Source: Streptomyces sp. NBC_01197 | GTDB taxonomy: Bacteria > Actinomycetota > Actinomycetes > Streptomycetales > Streptomycetaceae | Reading direction: 5' to 3' | DNA length: 64,000 bases | Assembly (NCBI RefSeq): GCF_036010505.1 | Contig: NZ_CP108569.1 | Coordinates: 1,364,001-1,428,000 of the forward strand | In this document: in pieces, positions 34,493 to 43,603 of the stretch | Numbering within the stretch: the first letter of the stretch is position 1 | Layout of the letters: each line of letters opens with the position of its first letter | Program-made: the position numbers and the translations under genes | The notes under the pieces: model-generated | What the model was told of the DNA's origin: nothing | What the model saw: only the letters and a program-made list of their open reading frames with translations | Databases searched by the model: none

Positions 34493-35557
34493 TCAGCGGG
34501 CCGTGCGGGTGTGGACGTACTCCACCAGCCGGGTCAGCGCGTCGGGGTCGGTGGTCGGCAGGACGCCGTGGCCGAGGTTGAAGACATGGCCTTCGAGCCC
34601 GGCAGCGGCGGCCAGCACCTCGTCCGCCTTGGCCTCGACCGCCCCAGGGGTGGAGAAGAGGACGGCCGGGTCGAGGTTCCCCTGGAGCGCCTTGCCGGGG
34701 CCGACCCGGCGGGCCGCCTCGTCCATCGGCACCCGCCAGTCGACGCCGACGACGTCCGCACCGGCCTCGCCCATCAGCCCGAGCAGCTCACCGGTGCCGA
34801 CACCGAAGTGGATGCGCGGGACCCCGTACGAGGCCACCGCGTCGAAGACCTTCGCCGATGCGGGAAGCACCGAGCGCCGGTAGTCGGCCGGGGCGAGCGC
34901 GCCCACCCAGGAGTCGAAGAGCTGGACGGCGCTCGCGCCCGCCTCGATCTGGATCCGGAGGAAGGCGGAGGTGATCACGGCGAGCCGGTCGAGCAGCTCG
35001 GCCCAGAGCTCCGGGTCGCCGTACATCATCGCCTTGGTGTGCTCGTGGTTGCGGGACGGGCCGCCCTCCACGAGGTAGCTGGCGAGAGTGAAGGGCGCAC
35101 CGGCGAAACCGATGAGCGGCGTCTGTCCCAGCTCAGCCGTGAGCATGCCCATCGCCTCGGTGACGTACCAGACGTCGGCGGGCTCCAGATCGCGCAGCTG
35201 CGCGAGGTCCGCGCGGGTGCGGATCGGCCGGGCGATCACCGGGCCGACGCCGGGCTTGATGTCGAGGTCGATCCCGATGGCCTTGAGCGGTACGACGATG
35301 TCGCTGAAGTAGACCGCGGCGTCCACCTTGTGGCGGCGGACCGGCTGCAGGGTGATCTCGGTGACCATGTCGGGCCGCATGCACGAGTCGAGCATGGCGG
35401 TCCCCTCCCGCACCTTCAGGTACTCGGGGAGTGAGCGGCCGGCCTGCCGCATGAACCAGACAGGCGTGTGGGGCGCCGGCTCCCGCCTGCACGCCTTGAG
35501 GAAGGCGGAGTCGGCTGTCGGGTTCTGGGCGCCCGTGGGGCGGTCGTTGACACTCAC
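34493..35557 (-). CDS. hemE: Uroporphyrinogen decarboxylase
   Basis: A 354-aa cytoplasmic enzyme converting uroporphyrinogen III to coproporphyrinogen III, the substrate of the nearby HemY-type oxidase. The N-terminal signature [20 protein letters not shown] is near residue 32. [31 protein letters not shown] and the C-terminal [20 protein letters not shown] are the usual family blocks. ATG at 35557. It is 1.7 kb from the hemY-hemQ pair, separated by the flavoenzyme gene, and reads in the same direction but from its own promoter. Confidence 0.97.
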   Translation of the reverse strand: MSVNDRPTGAQNPTADSAFLKACRREPAPHTPVWFMRQAGRSLPEYLKVREGTAMLDSCMRPDMVTEITLQPVRRHKVDAAVYFSDIVVPLKAIGIDLDIKPGVGPVIARPIRTRADLAQLRDLEPADVWYVTEAMGMLTAELGQTPLIGFAGAPFTLASYLVEGGPSRNHEHTKAMMYGDPELWAELLDRLAVITSAFLRIQIEAGASAVQLFDSWVGALAPADYRRSVLPASAKVFDAVASYGVPRIHFGVGTGELLGLMGEAGADVVGVDWRVPMDEAARRVGPGKALQGNLDPAVLFSTPGAVEAKADEVLAAAAGLEGHVFNLGHGVLPTTDPDALTRLVEYVHTRTAR

Positions 35558-35636
35558 GCCGAGAAGTTTCGCATGTGCGGGGGAAGCGGTGAGCCCGGGC
35601 CGGGTGTCTCTCCCCCCGCAACTGCCTCGTTCCGCC

Positions 35637-35650
35637 TAGTCTTCCCGGCA
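35637..35650 (+). promoter_or_regulatory. Leaderless promoter of the DUF3000 gene
   Basis: TAGTCT at 35637-35642 ends 7 nt before ATG at 35650, with no ribosome site between. That spacing places the transcription start at the ATG. Confidence 0.55.
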
Positions 35651-36300
35651 TGGCTGCGGCTCAGGGACGACTTTCAGATGGCGCTGACGGTATGAACAGC
35701 GCGGAGACGGACTCCGTCCCGCCCGCGTTCAGGCAGGCGGTCGAAGCCTTGCAGTCCGCCCGTCTGAGGCCGGAGATGGAGATCGACCCGACCAAGCCGC
35801 CCCGCAAGCTCGCGCCGTACGCCTACGCGCTGGAGGCCGCGGTCGTCGAGAACGACAACGACCTGGCGGACGGCAGGCTCGTCCTGCTCCACGACCCCGC
35901 TGGCCATGACGCCTGGCAGGGGTCCTTCCGCCTCGTGACACTCGTGCGCGCGGAGCTGGAGCCCGAGATGGCCGCCGACCCGCTGCTGCCCGAGGTCTGC
36001 TGGTCGTGGCTGACGGGCGCGCTGCAGGGGCGCGGACTGTCGTACGGGGAGGCCAGCGGCACGGTCACCCGCGCCGGGTCGCACTATTTCGGCGGGCTCT
36101 CGGAGCGCAAGCCGGCGACCCAGATCGAGATCCGGGCGTCCTGGACCCCCCGCGAGGATCTGAGCGGAGTGCCGGACACCGGGGCGCATCTGGCCGCCTG
36201 GTGCGATCTGCTCTGCCAGATCGCCGGGCTGCCGCCGGCCGGGCCGCCGGACGCCGGTGTGGTCTCGCTGCCGCAGCGGCGCGGGCCGCGCGCGCACTGA
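35650..36300 (+). CDS. DUF3000 family protein
   Basis: A 216-aa soluble protein of the actinobacterial DUF3000 family, function unknown. The core starts at about residue 25 with PPAFRQAVEALQSARLRPE, then PRKLAPYAYALEAAV, GRLVLLHDPAGHDAWQGSFRLVTLVRAELEPEM and a C-terminal LAAWCDLLCQIAGLPP. The TAGTCT box supports ATG at 35650; an internal ATG at 35692 (MNSAETDS) is the main alternative. It diverges from hemE by 92 nt and precedes the response regulator gene. Confidence 0.85.
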   Translation: MAAAQGRLSDGADGMNSAETDSVPPAFRQAVEALQSARLRPEMEIDPTKPPRKLAPYAYALEAAVVENDNDLADGRLVLLHDPAGHDAWQGSFRLVTLVRAELEPEMAADPLLPEVCWSWLTGALQGRGLSYGEASGTVTRAGSHYFGGLSERKPATQIEIRASWTPREDLSGVPDTGAHLAAWCDLLCQIAGLPPAGPPDAGVVSLPQRRGPRAH

Positions 36301-36608
36301 CGCACTCGTACGCCGAGACAGCCGACGCAGCCGGCCCGCTACCCGGGCCCCGGGCAGCGCACTGTGTGACGCGCCGTCGACTCCACTGGACTCACACACA
36401 GGCGGCGCGAACAGCATCTTCGCAAACACGGGCATCTTTCGAACGATCGGTCAGGCGTCCGATTTGCCCGAATTGTTACTCACTAAATCGTGATCATTCT
36501 CTAAAGGCGGGCGGGTTTGCTGCCGAAGAAGTCTGTGACCCTTCAAGCACGGTTCGCCCCGGCTCTTCCCCCGGCCGGCGTTCGTTCCGCACCTTCCCAG
36601 GAGGCCTG
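36301..36608 (+). promoter_or_regulatory. Leader region of the orphan response regulator gene
   Basis: These 308 bp hold no convincing gene. TGTGTGA (36363-36369) and TCACACA (36392-36398) are inverted copies 22 nt apart and may form a weak terminator for the DUF3000 gene. An unusually AT-rich patch at about 36460-36505 probably carries the promoter, but I cannot fix its -10 and -35. AGGAGG at 36599-36604 is the ribosome site for GTG at 36609. Confidence 0.45.
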
Positions 36609-37265
36609 GTGTCCGTTCTCCTTGAGCAGCCCGCAAGCCTGGTCGCCTACCGCCCGAACAAGCCGACGGCCATGGTCGTCGTGGCCGACCCACGCGTCCG
36701 CTCCACCGTCACCCGCCATCTGTGGGCCCTTGGAGTACGTGACGTCATCGAGGCGTCGTCCATCGCGGAGGCCCGTCCCCGCGTCGGCAAACCACGTGAC
36801 ATCTGCGTGGCCGACGTCCACCTGCCCGACGGTTCCGGGCTGACCCTGCTGTCCGAGACCCGGGCCGCAGGCTGGCCCAACGGTCTGGCCCTCTCAGCCG
36901 CCGACGACATCGGCGCCGTGCGCAACGCCCTCGCGGGCGGCGTCAAGGGCTATGTCGTCACCGGCACCCGCAACAACATCGGCCATCCGACCCGTCCCGG
37001 CGCCGCACCCATCGGCGCCGCCCGGATGCAGCGCCGCCCCCCGGGTTCCCCGAGCCACCCGGGCGGCTACCGCGAACTCTCCGGCCGTGAGGTCGAAGTG
37101 CTGCGGCTGGTCGCCGAAGGCCAGTCCAACAAGGCCATCGGCGTCTCCATGGGGCTCTCGGCCCTGACCGTCAAGAGCCACCTCGCCCGCATCGCGCGCA
37201 AGCTCGGCACGGGCGACCGGGCCGGGATGGTCGCGGTGGCACTCCGTACTGGAATCATCCACTGA
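36609..37265 (+). CDS. LuxR/NarL-type response regulator (orphan)
   Basis: A 218-aa two-domain regulator. The receiver domain spans about residues 18-125: TAMVVVADPRV, the probable phosphorylated Asp69 in VADVHLPDG, LALSAADDI, and Lys113 in GGVKGY. The acidic pocket has only one clear Asp (ADP), so phosphorylation may be weak. The C-terminal LuxR helix-turn-helix is at about 155-215 (LSGREVEVLRLVAEGQSNKAIG and LTVKSHLARIARKLG). AGGAGG lies 4 nt before GTG. No histidine kinase gene adjoins, so it is an orphan or atypical regulator. A hairpin ends the transcript. Confidence 0.88.
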   Translation: MSVLLEQPASLVAYRPNKPTAMVVVADPRVRSTVTRHLWALGVRDVIEASSIAEARPRVGKPRDICVADVHLPDGSGLTLLSETRAAGWPNGLALSAADDIGAVRNALAGGVKGYVVTGTRNNIGHPTRPGAAPIGAARMQRRPPGSPSHPGGYRELSGREVEVLRLVAEGQSNKAIGVSMGLSALTVKSHLARIARKLGTGDRAGMVAVALRTGIIH

Positions 37266-37321
37266 CGTGACCCAACCGACAGGTCCGGCCACGACACGGA
37301 ACTGACTGGTTTCAGCCCCCT

Positions 37322-37359
37322 CAGCACCCGCCGACGCAGCGTTACGTCGGCGGGTGCTG
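37322..37359. terminator. Hairpin after the response regulator gene
   Basis: CAGCACCCGCCGACG (37322-37336) pairs perfectly with CGTCGGCGGGTGCTG (37345-37359) over an 8-nt loop, a 15-bp stem. It separates the regulator gene from rnd. Confidence 0.88.
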
Positions 37360-37371
37360 TGCGTTCACCGA

Positions 37372-37384
37372 TACCCTTGACGGG
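37372..37384 (+). promoter_or_regulatory. Leaderless promoter of rnd
   Basis: TACCCT at 37372-37377 lies 6 nt before GTG at 37384. The hexamer and spacing match those before zapE at 17126. There is no ribosome site, and the preceding terminator ends at 37359, so transcription must begin here. Confidence 0.65.
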
Positions 37385-38667
37385 TGACCGACGCTCAAGA
37401 GACCGCAGCAGAGACAGCACTGCGAACCACTGGGGGCGCTCCCCCGGACGACGTCGAACAGGCGCCGATCCCCTTGCTGGAGCCCCGCGAGGGCATTCCG
37501 CCGGTGGTTGCCACCGATGAAGCACTGGCCGATGTCGTGGCCGCGTTCGCCGCGGGGACAGGGCCCGTCGCCGTCGACGCCGAGCGCGCGTCCGGCTACC
37601 GGTACGGACAGCGCGCGTATCTGGTGCAGCTGCGCCGCGAGGGCGCGGGCAGCGCCCTCGTCGATCCGGTCGGCTGCCCCGACCTCTCCTCCCTCGGCGC
37701 TGCCATCGCCGACGCCGAGTGGGTGCTGCACGCCGCGACACAGGACCTTCCGTGCCTGCGGGAAATAGGCATGATTCCCACCCGGATCTTCGACACCGAG
37801 CTGGCCGGGCGGCTGGCCGGTTTCCCGCGGGTCGGCCTCGGCGCGATGGTCGAGAGCGTGCTGGGGTTCACGCTGGAGAAGGGCCACTCGGCGGTCGACT
37901 GGTCGACCCGCCCGCTGCCCGAGCCGTGGCTGCGCTACGCCGCGCTCGACGTGGAACTGCTGGTCGACCTCCGGGACGCCCTGGAGGAGGAACTGGACCG
38001 GCAGGGGAAGCTGGGCTGGGCGATGGAGGAGTTCGACGCCATCGCGTCGGCGCCGCCCGCCCCGCCGCGCAAGGACCCCTGGCGCCGTACGTCCGGGATG
38101 CACAAGGTACGCAGGCGCCGTCAGATGGCGGTGGTACGGGAACTGTGGAACACCCGCGACGGGGTGGCTCAGCGGCGTGACGTCTCCCCCGGGAAGGTCC
38201 TCGGGGACGGTGCGATCGTCGAGGCCGCCCTGGGCCTCCCGGCGAATCTCCAGGAGCTCACCGCACTGCCCGGTTTCGGCCACCGCATGGGCAAGCGCCA
38301 GCTGGAGCAGTGGCAGGCGGCCGTGGACCGGGCCAAGGCGCTCCCCGACACCGCACTTCCGCAGCCCGGCCAGCAGGTGGCCGGTCCGCCGCCGCCCCGC
38401 GCCTGGGCGGACAAGGACCCGGCGGCCGCCGCCCGGCTCTCCGCGGCCCGCGCGGCCGTATCGGCTCTCGCCGATGAGCTGAACATGCCGCAGGAGAATC
38501 TGATGACCCCGGACACCGTGCGCCGGGTGTGCTGGGAGCCGCCGCGCGAGCGGACGGTGGAGACGGTCTCGGCCGTTCTCTCCGGGCTCGGCGCCCGGAG
38601 CTGGCAGATCGAGCAGGTCGCTCCGCTGCTGACGGCCGCCGTCCAGGACCGGCCGGGCCAGAGCTGA
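37384..38667 (+). CDS. rnd: Ribonuclease D (DEDD exonuclease with HRDC domain)
   Basis: A 427-aa 3'-5' exoribonuclease acting in RNA maturation or turnover. The DEDD residues begin with Asp65 and Glu67 in PVAVDAERASGYRYGQRAYL; the second Asp is in LHAATQDLPCL (about 125) and the last in YAALDVELLVDL (about 197), with the preceding Tyr. The HRDC nucleic-acid-binding domain spans about 235-300 (VVRELWNTRDGVAQRRDVSPGKVLGDGAI). The C-terminal 100 residues form a second helical domain, as in RNase D. GTG at 37384 is supported by the leaderless box. Confidence 0.93.
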   Translation: MTDAQETAAETALRTTGGAPPDDVEQAPIPLLEPREGIPPVVATDEALADVVAAFAAGTGPVAVDAERASGYRYGQRAYLVQLRREGAGSALVDPVGCPDLSSLGAAIADAEWVLHAATQDLPCLREIGMIPTRIFDTELAGRLAGFPRVGLGAMVESVLGFTLEKGHSAVDWSTRPLPEPWLRYAALDVELLVDLRDALEEELDRQGKLGWAMEEFDAIASAPPAPPRKDPWRRTSGMHKVRRRRQMAVVRELWNTRDGVAQRRDVSPGKVLGDGAIVEAALGLPANLQELTALPGFGHRMGKRQLEQWQAAVDRAKALPDTALPQPGQQVAGPPPPRAWADKDPAAAARLSAARAAVSALADELNMPQENLMTPDTVRRVCWEPPRERTVETVSAVLSGLGARSWQIEQVAPLLTAAVQDRPGQS

Positions 38668-38992
38668 CACCCCGGGTCTGCGGTGACCCCGCCGCGGACC
38701 CGGAAACCACCAGGACCGGACAGTCCGGACAAGTGGAGTGGGCTGCCCGATCTCTCCAGTTCGAAGAACGCAGGACAACCGCTATTTCTGGCCGAATTCA
38801 AGGGCGGTCCGTTCGACCCCTGCGGCGAATCCGGCTGCGCAAGTCCGGCACCCGTCCGGCGTGTGACCTTCGACGCTCCCGACCCAGGGACTGGGCAGCA
38901 TGGTTACCCGTGGGTAGCATGGCCTGGTGCAGGTGCGCCCCGGCGTGCCCGCGCAGCAGCAGTGCCATCCCGCACCCTGGAGGAGAGCCATC
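38668..38992 (+). promoter_or_regulatory. Control region of the beta-oxidation operon
   Basis: This 325-bp gap contains no convincing gene. TACCC-GT-GGGTA (38905-38916) is a perfect 12-bp inverted repeat. It overlaps a good -10 box, TAGCAT (38915-38920), and CATGG flanks it on both sides (38899-38903, 38918-38922). A repressor bound there would block transcription of the thiolase operon. The strong ribosome site GGAGGAGA is at 38979-38986. Confidence 0.55.
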
Positions 38993-40222
38993 GTGCCTCG
39001 TACCATCCGGGACGTCGTCTTCGTCGACGGCGTCCGCACCCCGTTCGGCAAGGCGGGCCCGAAGGGCATTTACCACGAGACCCGCGCCGACGATCTCGTC
39101 GTGAAGGCGATCCGGGAGCTGCTGCGCCGCAACCCGGATCTTGACCCCGCGAAGATCGACGAGGTGGCCATCGCGGCGACCACGCAGATCGGCGACCAGG
39201 GCCTGACCCTCGGGCGCACCGCGGGCATCCTGGCCGGCCTGCCGCAGTCAGTGCCCGGTTTCTCCGTCGACCGCATGTGCGCGGGCGCGATGACCGCCGT
39301 GACGGCGACCGCCGGCTCGATCGCCTTCGGCGCGTACGACATCGTCCTCGCGGGCGGCGTCGAGCACATGGGGCGCCACCCGATGGGTGAGGGCGTCGAC
39401 CCGAACCCCCGGTTCGTCTCCGAGAAGCTGGTGGACGAGTCCGCTCTCTTCATGGGCATGACCGCGGAGAACCTGCACGACCGCTACCCCACGATCACCA
39501 AGCGGCGCGCCGACGAGTACGCCGTGCGCTCGCAGGAGAAGGCCGCCAAGGCGTACGCCGACGGCAAGATCCAGCAGGACCTGGTGCCGGTATCGGTGCG
39601 CCGTACCAACCCGGAGGCCGGGGAGACCGGCTGGGGTCTGGCGACCGCCGACGAGCCGATGCGTCCCGGCACCAGCATGGAGTCGCTCGCGGGCCTCAAG
39701 ACGCCGTTCCGGGCGCACGGCCGGGTCACCGCCGGCAACGCCGCAGGGCTCAACGACGGAGCCACCGCCTCGCTGCTCGCGTCCGAGGAGACCGCGCGCG
39801 AGCTCGGGCTGCCGGTCAAGATGCGCCTGGTGTCGTACGCGTACGCGGGCGTCGAGCCGGAGGTCATGGGCTACGGCCCGATCCCGTCGACCGAGAAGGC
39901 CCTCGCCAAGGCGGGGCTCTCCATCGACGACATCGGTCTCTTCGAGATCAACGAGGCCTTCGCCGTCCAGGTGCTCGCGTTCCTGGAGCACTACGGCATC
40001 GCCGACGACGACGCGCGCGTCAACCAGTACGGCGGCGCCATCGCCTTCGGCCACCCCCTCGCCTCGTCGGGTGTGCGTCTGATGACGCAGCTGGCGCGGC
40101 AGTTCGAGGAGCAGCCGCAGGTCCGCTACGGCCTGACCACCATGTGTGTCGGCTTCGGCATGGGCGCCTCGGTCATCTGGGAGAACCCTCACTTCGACAC
40201 GACTGCCGGAGGCACCAAGTGA
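38993..40222 (+). CDS. fadA: Acetyl-CoA C-acyltransferase (thiolase, FadA-type)
   Basis: A 409-aa degradative thiolase that cleaves 3-ketoacyl-CoA with CoA in the last step of beta-oxidation. The nucleophile Cys96 lies in SVDRMCAGAM. NEAFAVQVLAF, the catalytic His in GGAIAFGHPLASSG and the second Cys in TTMCVGFGMG complete the active site. GGAGGAGA precedes GTG at 38993. It overlaps the next gene by 4 bp (GTGA), so the two subunits of the beta-oxidation complex are made together. Confidence 0.95.
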   Translation: MPRTIRDVVFVDGVRTPFGKAGPKGIYHETRADDLVVKAIRELLRRNPDLDPAKIDEVAIAATTQIGDQGLTLGRTAGILAGLPQSVPGFSVDRMCAGAMTAVTATAGSIAFGAYDIVLAGGVEHMGRHPMGEGVDPNPRFVSEKLVDESALFMGMTAENLHDRYPTITKRRADEYAVRSQEKAAKAYADGKIQQDLVPVSVRRTNPEAGETGWGLATADEPMRPGTSMESLAGLKTPFRAHGRVTAGNAAGLNDGATASLLASEETARELGLPVKMRLVSYAYAGVEPEVMGYGPIPSTEKALAKAGLSIDDIGLFEINEAFAVQVLAFLEHYGIADDDARVNQYGGAIAFGHPLASSGVRLMTQLARQFEEQPQVRYGLTTMCVGFGMGASVIWENPHFDTTAGGTK

Positions 40223-42351
40223 GCACCACCACCTCCGATCTCCTGAAGGGCGCGGCCGAGCTGTTCCCCGGCGAGGTCGTCACCCAGGCGCACGTACGCC
40301 ACCTCGAACTGCCGGGCGGCGCGGGCAGGTTCGCGCTGATCACGCTCGACAACGGCCTGGACCACACCAAGCCGACCACCTTCGGCCCGCAGTCGCTGGC
40401 CAACCTCGACGCCGCCATCGACCAGGTCGAGAAGGAGGCCGCCGAGGGCACGATCACCGGCGCCGGTATCACCGGCAAGCCCTTCATCTTCGCGGTCGGC
40501 GCCGACCTCAAGGGTGTCGAGCTGCTGAAGAACCACTCGGACGCGCTCGCCATCGGCAAGGGCGGCCATGACGTCTTCAAGCGGCTGTCCACACTGGCCG
40601 TCCCCACCTTCGCGTACTACAACGGCGCGGCGATGGGCGGTGGCGTGGAGGTCGGTCTGCACTGCGCGTACCGCACGGTGACCAAGTCGCTGCCGGCCTT
40701 CTCGCTCCCCGAGGTCTTCCTCGGCCTGGTACCGGGGTGGGGCGGCTGCGCGCTGCTCCCCAACCTGATCGGCGCGGACCGCGCGGTCTCGGTCATCATC
40801 GAGAACTCGCTGAACCAGAACCGGCAGTTGAAGGGCAAGCAGGTCTACGAGCTGGGGATCGCCGACGCGATCTTCGAGGCCGCGGACTTCCTCGAGCAGT
40901 CGCTGATCTGGACCTCCGCCGTCCTGCGCGGCGAGATCGAGGTCGTACGCCCGGAGATCGACCGCGGCGACGCCTGGGACCAGGCGGTGGCGCGCGGCAG
41001 GGCGATCGCGGACTCGAAGGTGCACGGCGCGGCCCCGGCCGCCTACCGCGCGCTGGACATCATCGCCGCGGCCAAGGACGGCGACCTGAACCAGGGCTTC
41101 GACTCGGAAGACCAGGCGCTCGCCGATCTGATCATGGGCGGCGAACTGCGCAGCGGCATCTACGCGTTCAACCTGGTCCAGAAGCGCGCCAAGCGCCCGG
41201 CCGGGGCCCCGGACAAGAACCTGGCGCGCCCGGTCACCAAGGTCGGCGTCGTCGGGGCCGGTCTGATGGCCTCGCAGCTGGCGCTGCTCTTCCTGCGCCG
41301 CCTCGAAGTGCCGGTGGTGCTCACCGACATCGACCAGGAGCGTGTCGACAAGGGTGTGGGCTATGTGCACGCCGAGATCGACAAGCTGCTGCTGAAGTCC
41401 CGTATCGACCAGGACAAGGCCAACCGGCTCAAGGCCCTGGTGAGCGGTGTGCTCGACAAGGCCGAGGGCTTCGCGGACGCCGACTTCATCATCGAGGCGG
41501 TCTTCGAGGAGATCGGCGTCAAGCAGCAGGTGTTCGCGGAGGTCGAGGCGGTCGCCCCGGCGCACGCGATCCTCGCCACCAACACCTCATCGCTCTCGGT
41601 CTCCGAGATGGCGTCGAAGCTGAAGCACCCCGAGCGGGTCGTCGGGTTCCACTTCTTCAACCCGGTCGCGATCCTGCCGCTGCTTGAGATCGTGCGCGGT
41701 GAGCAGACCGACGACGCCTCGCTGGCCACGGCGTTCGGTGTCGCGCGGAAGCTGAAGAAGACCGCGGTCCTGGTGAAGGACGCCCCGGCGTTCGTGGTCA
41801 ACCGCATCCTCACCCGCTTCATGGGCGAGATCCAGAACGTCATCGACGAGGGCACGCCGGTCGAGGTCGCCGAGAGGGCCGTGGAGCCGCTCGGCCTGCC
41901 GATGTCCCCGCTGGTGCTGCTCGAACTGGTCGGCCCGGCCATCGGTCTGCACGTCTCGGAGACGCTGCACCGCGCCTTCCCCGAGCGTTTCACCGTCTCG
42001 GAGAACCTGGCCGCCGTCGTCAAGGCGGGCAAGCGCGGCTTCTACGTCTACGAGTCGGGCAGCCCCGAGCTGGACCCGGAGGTCGCCGCACTCCTCAAGC
42101 AGGGCACGTCGGTGCTCTCCGAGGAGCAGACCCGCGACCGGGTCCTGGACGCGGTGGCGCAGGAGATCGGGCTGATGCTGGACGAGGGTGTCGTGGCCGA
42201 GGCCCAGGACATCGACCTCTGCCTGATCACCGGCGCCGGCTGGCCCTTCCACCTGGGCGGCATCACGCCGTACCTGGACCGTGAGGGTGTGTCGCAGCGG
42301 GTGAACGGCAAGCCGTTCCTCGCGCAGGGTGTGGCGAGCGTCCCGGCCTGA
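40219..42351 (+). CDS. fadB: Fatty acid oxidation multifunctional protein (enoyl-CoA hydratase/3-hydroxyacyl-CoA dehydrogenase)
   Basis: A 710-aa bifunctional enzyme. Residues 1-320 are a crotonase domain, with the oxyanion-hole segments IFAVGADLKGVELL and YYNGAAMGGGVEVGLHCAY. The NAD-binding 3-hydroxyacyl-CoA dehydrogenase domain starts near 335 with VGVVGAGLMASQLALLFLRR and contains the catalytic His region VVGFHFFNPVAILPLLEIVRG. C-terminal dehydrogenase domains follow (KDAPAFVVNRILTRFMGE). GTG at 40219 overlaps the thiolase stop. It should form a complex with FadA. The operon ends at the 42388-42418 hairpin. Confidence 0.95.
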   Translation: MSTTTSDLLKGAAELFPGEVVTQAHVRHLELPGGAGRFALITLDNGLDHTKPTTFGPQSLANLDAAIDQVEKEAAEGTITGAGITGKPFIFAVGADLKGVELLKNHSDALAIGKGGHDVFKRLSTLAVPTFAYYNGAAMGGGVEVGLHCAYRTVTKSLPAFSLPEVFLGLVPGWGGCALLPNLIGADRAVSVIIENSLNQNRQLKGKQVYELGIADAIFEAADFLEQSLIWTSAVLRGEIEVVRPEIDRGDAWDQAVARGRAIADSKVHGAAPAAYRALDIIAAAKDGDLNQGFDSEDQALADLIMGGELRSGIYAFNLVQKRAKRPAGAPDKNLARPVTKVGVVGAGLMASQLALLFLRRLEVPVVLTDIDQERVDKGVGYVHAEIDKLLLKSRIDQDKANRLKALVSGVLDKAEGFADADFIIEAVFEEIGVKQQVFAEVEAVAPAHAILATNTSSLSVSEMASKLKHPERVVGFHFFNPVAILPLLEIVRGEQTDDASLATAFGVARKLKKTAVLVKDAPAFVVNRILTRFMGEIQNVIDEGTPVEVAERAVEPLGLPMSPLVLLELVGPAIGLHVSETLHRAFPERFTVSENLAAVVKAGKRGFYVYESGSPELDPEVAALLKQGTSVLSEEQTRDRVLDAVAQEIGLMLDEGVVAEAQDIDLCLITGAGWPFHLGGITPYLDREGVSQRVNGKPFLAQGVASVPA

Positions 42352-42387
42352 CCCCGGGTCTCCGCAGATCCGGAGCCCTTCGTGCGT

Positions 42388-42418
42388 GTGCCCGTCCCAG
42401 TGTTTCCGGGGCGGGCAC
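42388..42418. terminator. Hairpin after fadAB
   Basis: GTGCCCGTCCC (42388-42398) pairs with GGGGCGGGCAC (42408-42418), 11 bp with one G-U pair, around a 9-nt loop. Confidence 0.75.
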
Positions 42419-42527
42419 TCGCCGTGAGGGCCGACCGCCGTGGTGTGACAAAATGACCTTTCCCCGGGTTCGTGGGGATTGGGAGCCGAGTACCTGCCGG
42501 ACGGCGGACGCGGAGGCAGGACTGTTC

Positions 42528-43559
42528 GTGGAACGGCAGCGGAAGTACTCACGCAGGACCGCGTTGTGGGCGGGCGTCTCGGCGGCGGCCGCGGCCGGCG
42601 GTCTGGCCGGCGGCCGGTGGTACGGGGAACGACAGGCGTACGGGGACGGTACGTTCGAGGCGGCTGACCGCTCGCAGATCCTGGCCCCCACCGCGCTGCA
42701 CCAGACCACGGTGCCCCAGTCGTTCGCCTTCGACGACAGCCAGGGCGACATCTACGCGGTCCAGTTGGTCCAGGGCGGTGTGCGGCTGCCCGGTGAGCCG
42801 TACCGGCTGTCGAGTGCGGAGAGGAACAGGCGCGGCGATCTCTGTGTGACGCGGCTGTCCGCGGGCGGGCGGACGCGCGGCCATATGTTCCTGCGCGGGT
42901 TCGGCCACGGTGTCTCCCTCGGCGTCGAGCCGTCGGTGTCCGGCGCGCTCCTCTGGACGGAGTCGCAGGCCGACCCGGCTACCGGGTACGGGCAGGCCGT
43001 CACCCGGTTCCCGTTCCGGGACGGCGCTGTGCTCGACAGCGACCACCCCGGCCTGCGCCACCACCGCCCGGTGCCCGGCTCACTGGCCAATCAGCCCAGT
43101 ATCGACATGGCGGCGCGGCGGGTGATGGTGAGCTACTGGACGGTCCCCGCGTACGGGAGGCGGCAGCAGTGGTACGCGGTGTACGGCATGGCCGACTTCC
43201 TCGCGGGCCGCTACCACCCGCTGCGCACCGTGCTCCAGCGGGGACGCGGCGCGGCCGAGACGTTCCAGGGGTGCGTGCTGTACGGGGACCGGGTCTACCA
43301 GCTCGCGGGCAACGCGTACACGCCGGCGTCCGGCGCCAACCCGGCCGTATCCGGGGGCAATACCCGCGTCACCACGATCGGCCTGAGCGGCGGACCGGAC
43401 CCCGCTCCGCGACGGATCACCGTGGCGGCGGACCTCGCCTACCGGGAGCCGGAAGGGCTCGCCGTCAGGCTGACGGGCGGCCCCCGGCTCTGTGTGGGCT
43501 TCGCGACCGGCAGTTCGCGGGCCAGGATGCTGGCGATCCACACGTGCGGCGGGGTGTGA
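42528..43559 (+). CDS. Tat-exported beta-propeller-like surface protein
   Basis: A 343-aa secreted protein. The N-terminus has a twin-arginine signal, SRRTALWAGVSAAAAAGGLAGG, at about residues 7-28. The rest is beta-rich, with blade-like blocks such as QSFAFDDSQGDIYAVQLVQGG, GVEPSVSGALLWTESQAD and AETFQGCVLYGDRVYQLAGNAY. I recall similar proteins being annotated as teichoic acid biosynthesis protein C or phage baseplate-like. GTG at 42528 places the RR motif near the start; ATG at 42453 is an alternative. It borders the glycopolymer cluster and converges with its glycosyltransferase gene. It may bind a wall polymer outside the cell. Confidence 0.72.
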   Translation: MERQRKYSRRTALWAGVSAAAAAGGLAGGRWYGERQAYGDGTFEAADRSQILAPTALHQTTVPQSFAFDDSQGDIYAVQLVQGGVRLPGEPYRLSSAERNRRGDLCVTRLSAGGRTRGHMFLRGFGHGVSLGVEPSVSGALLWTESQADPATGYGQAVTRFPFRDGAVLDSDHPGLRHHRPVPGSLANQPSIDMAARRVMVSYWTVPAYGRRQQWYAVYGMADFLAGRYHPLRTVLQRGRGAAETFQGCVLYGDRVYQLAGNAYTPASGANPAVSGGNTRVTTIGLSGGPDPAPRRITVAADLAYREPEGLAVRLTGGPRLCVGFATGSSRARMLAIHTCGGV

Positions 43560-43603
43560 CAGACGCGGTGGAGAAACACGTGTGAGCGACCCGCCCCGCG
43601 CCG

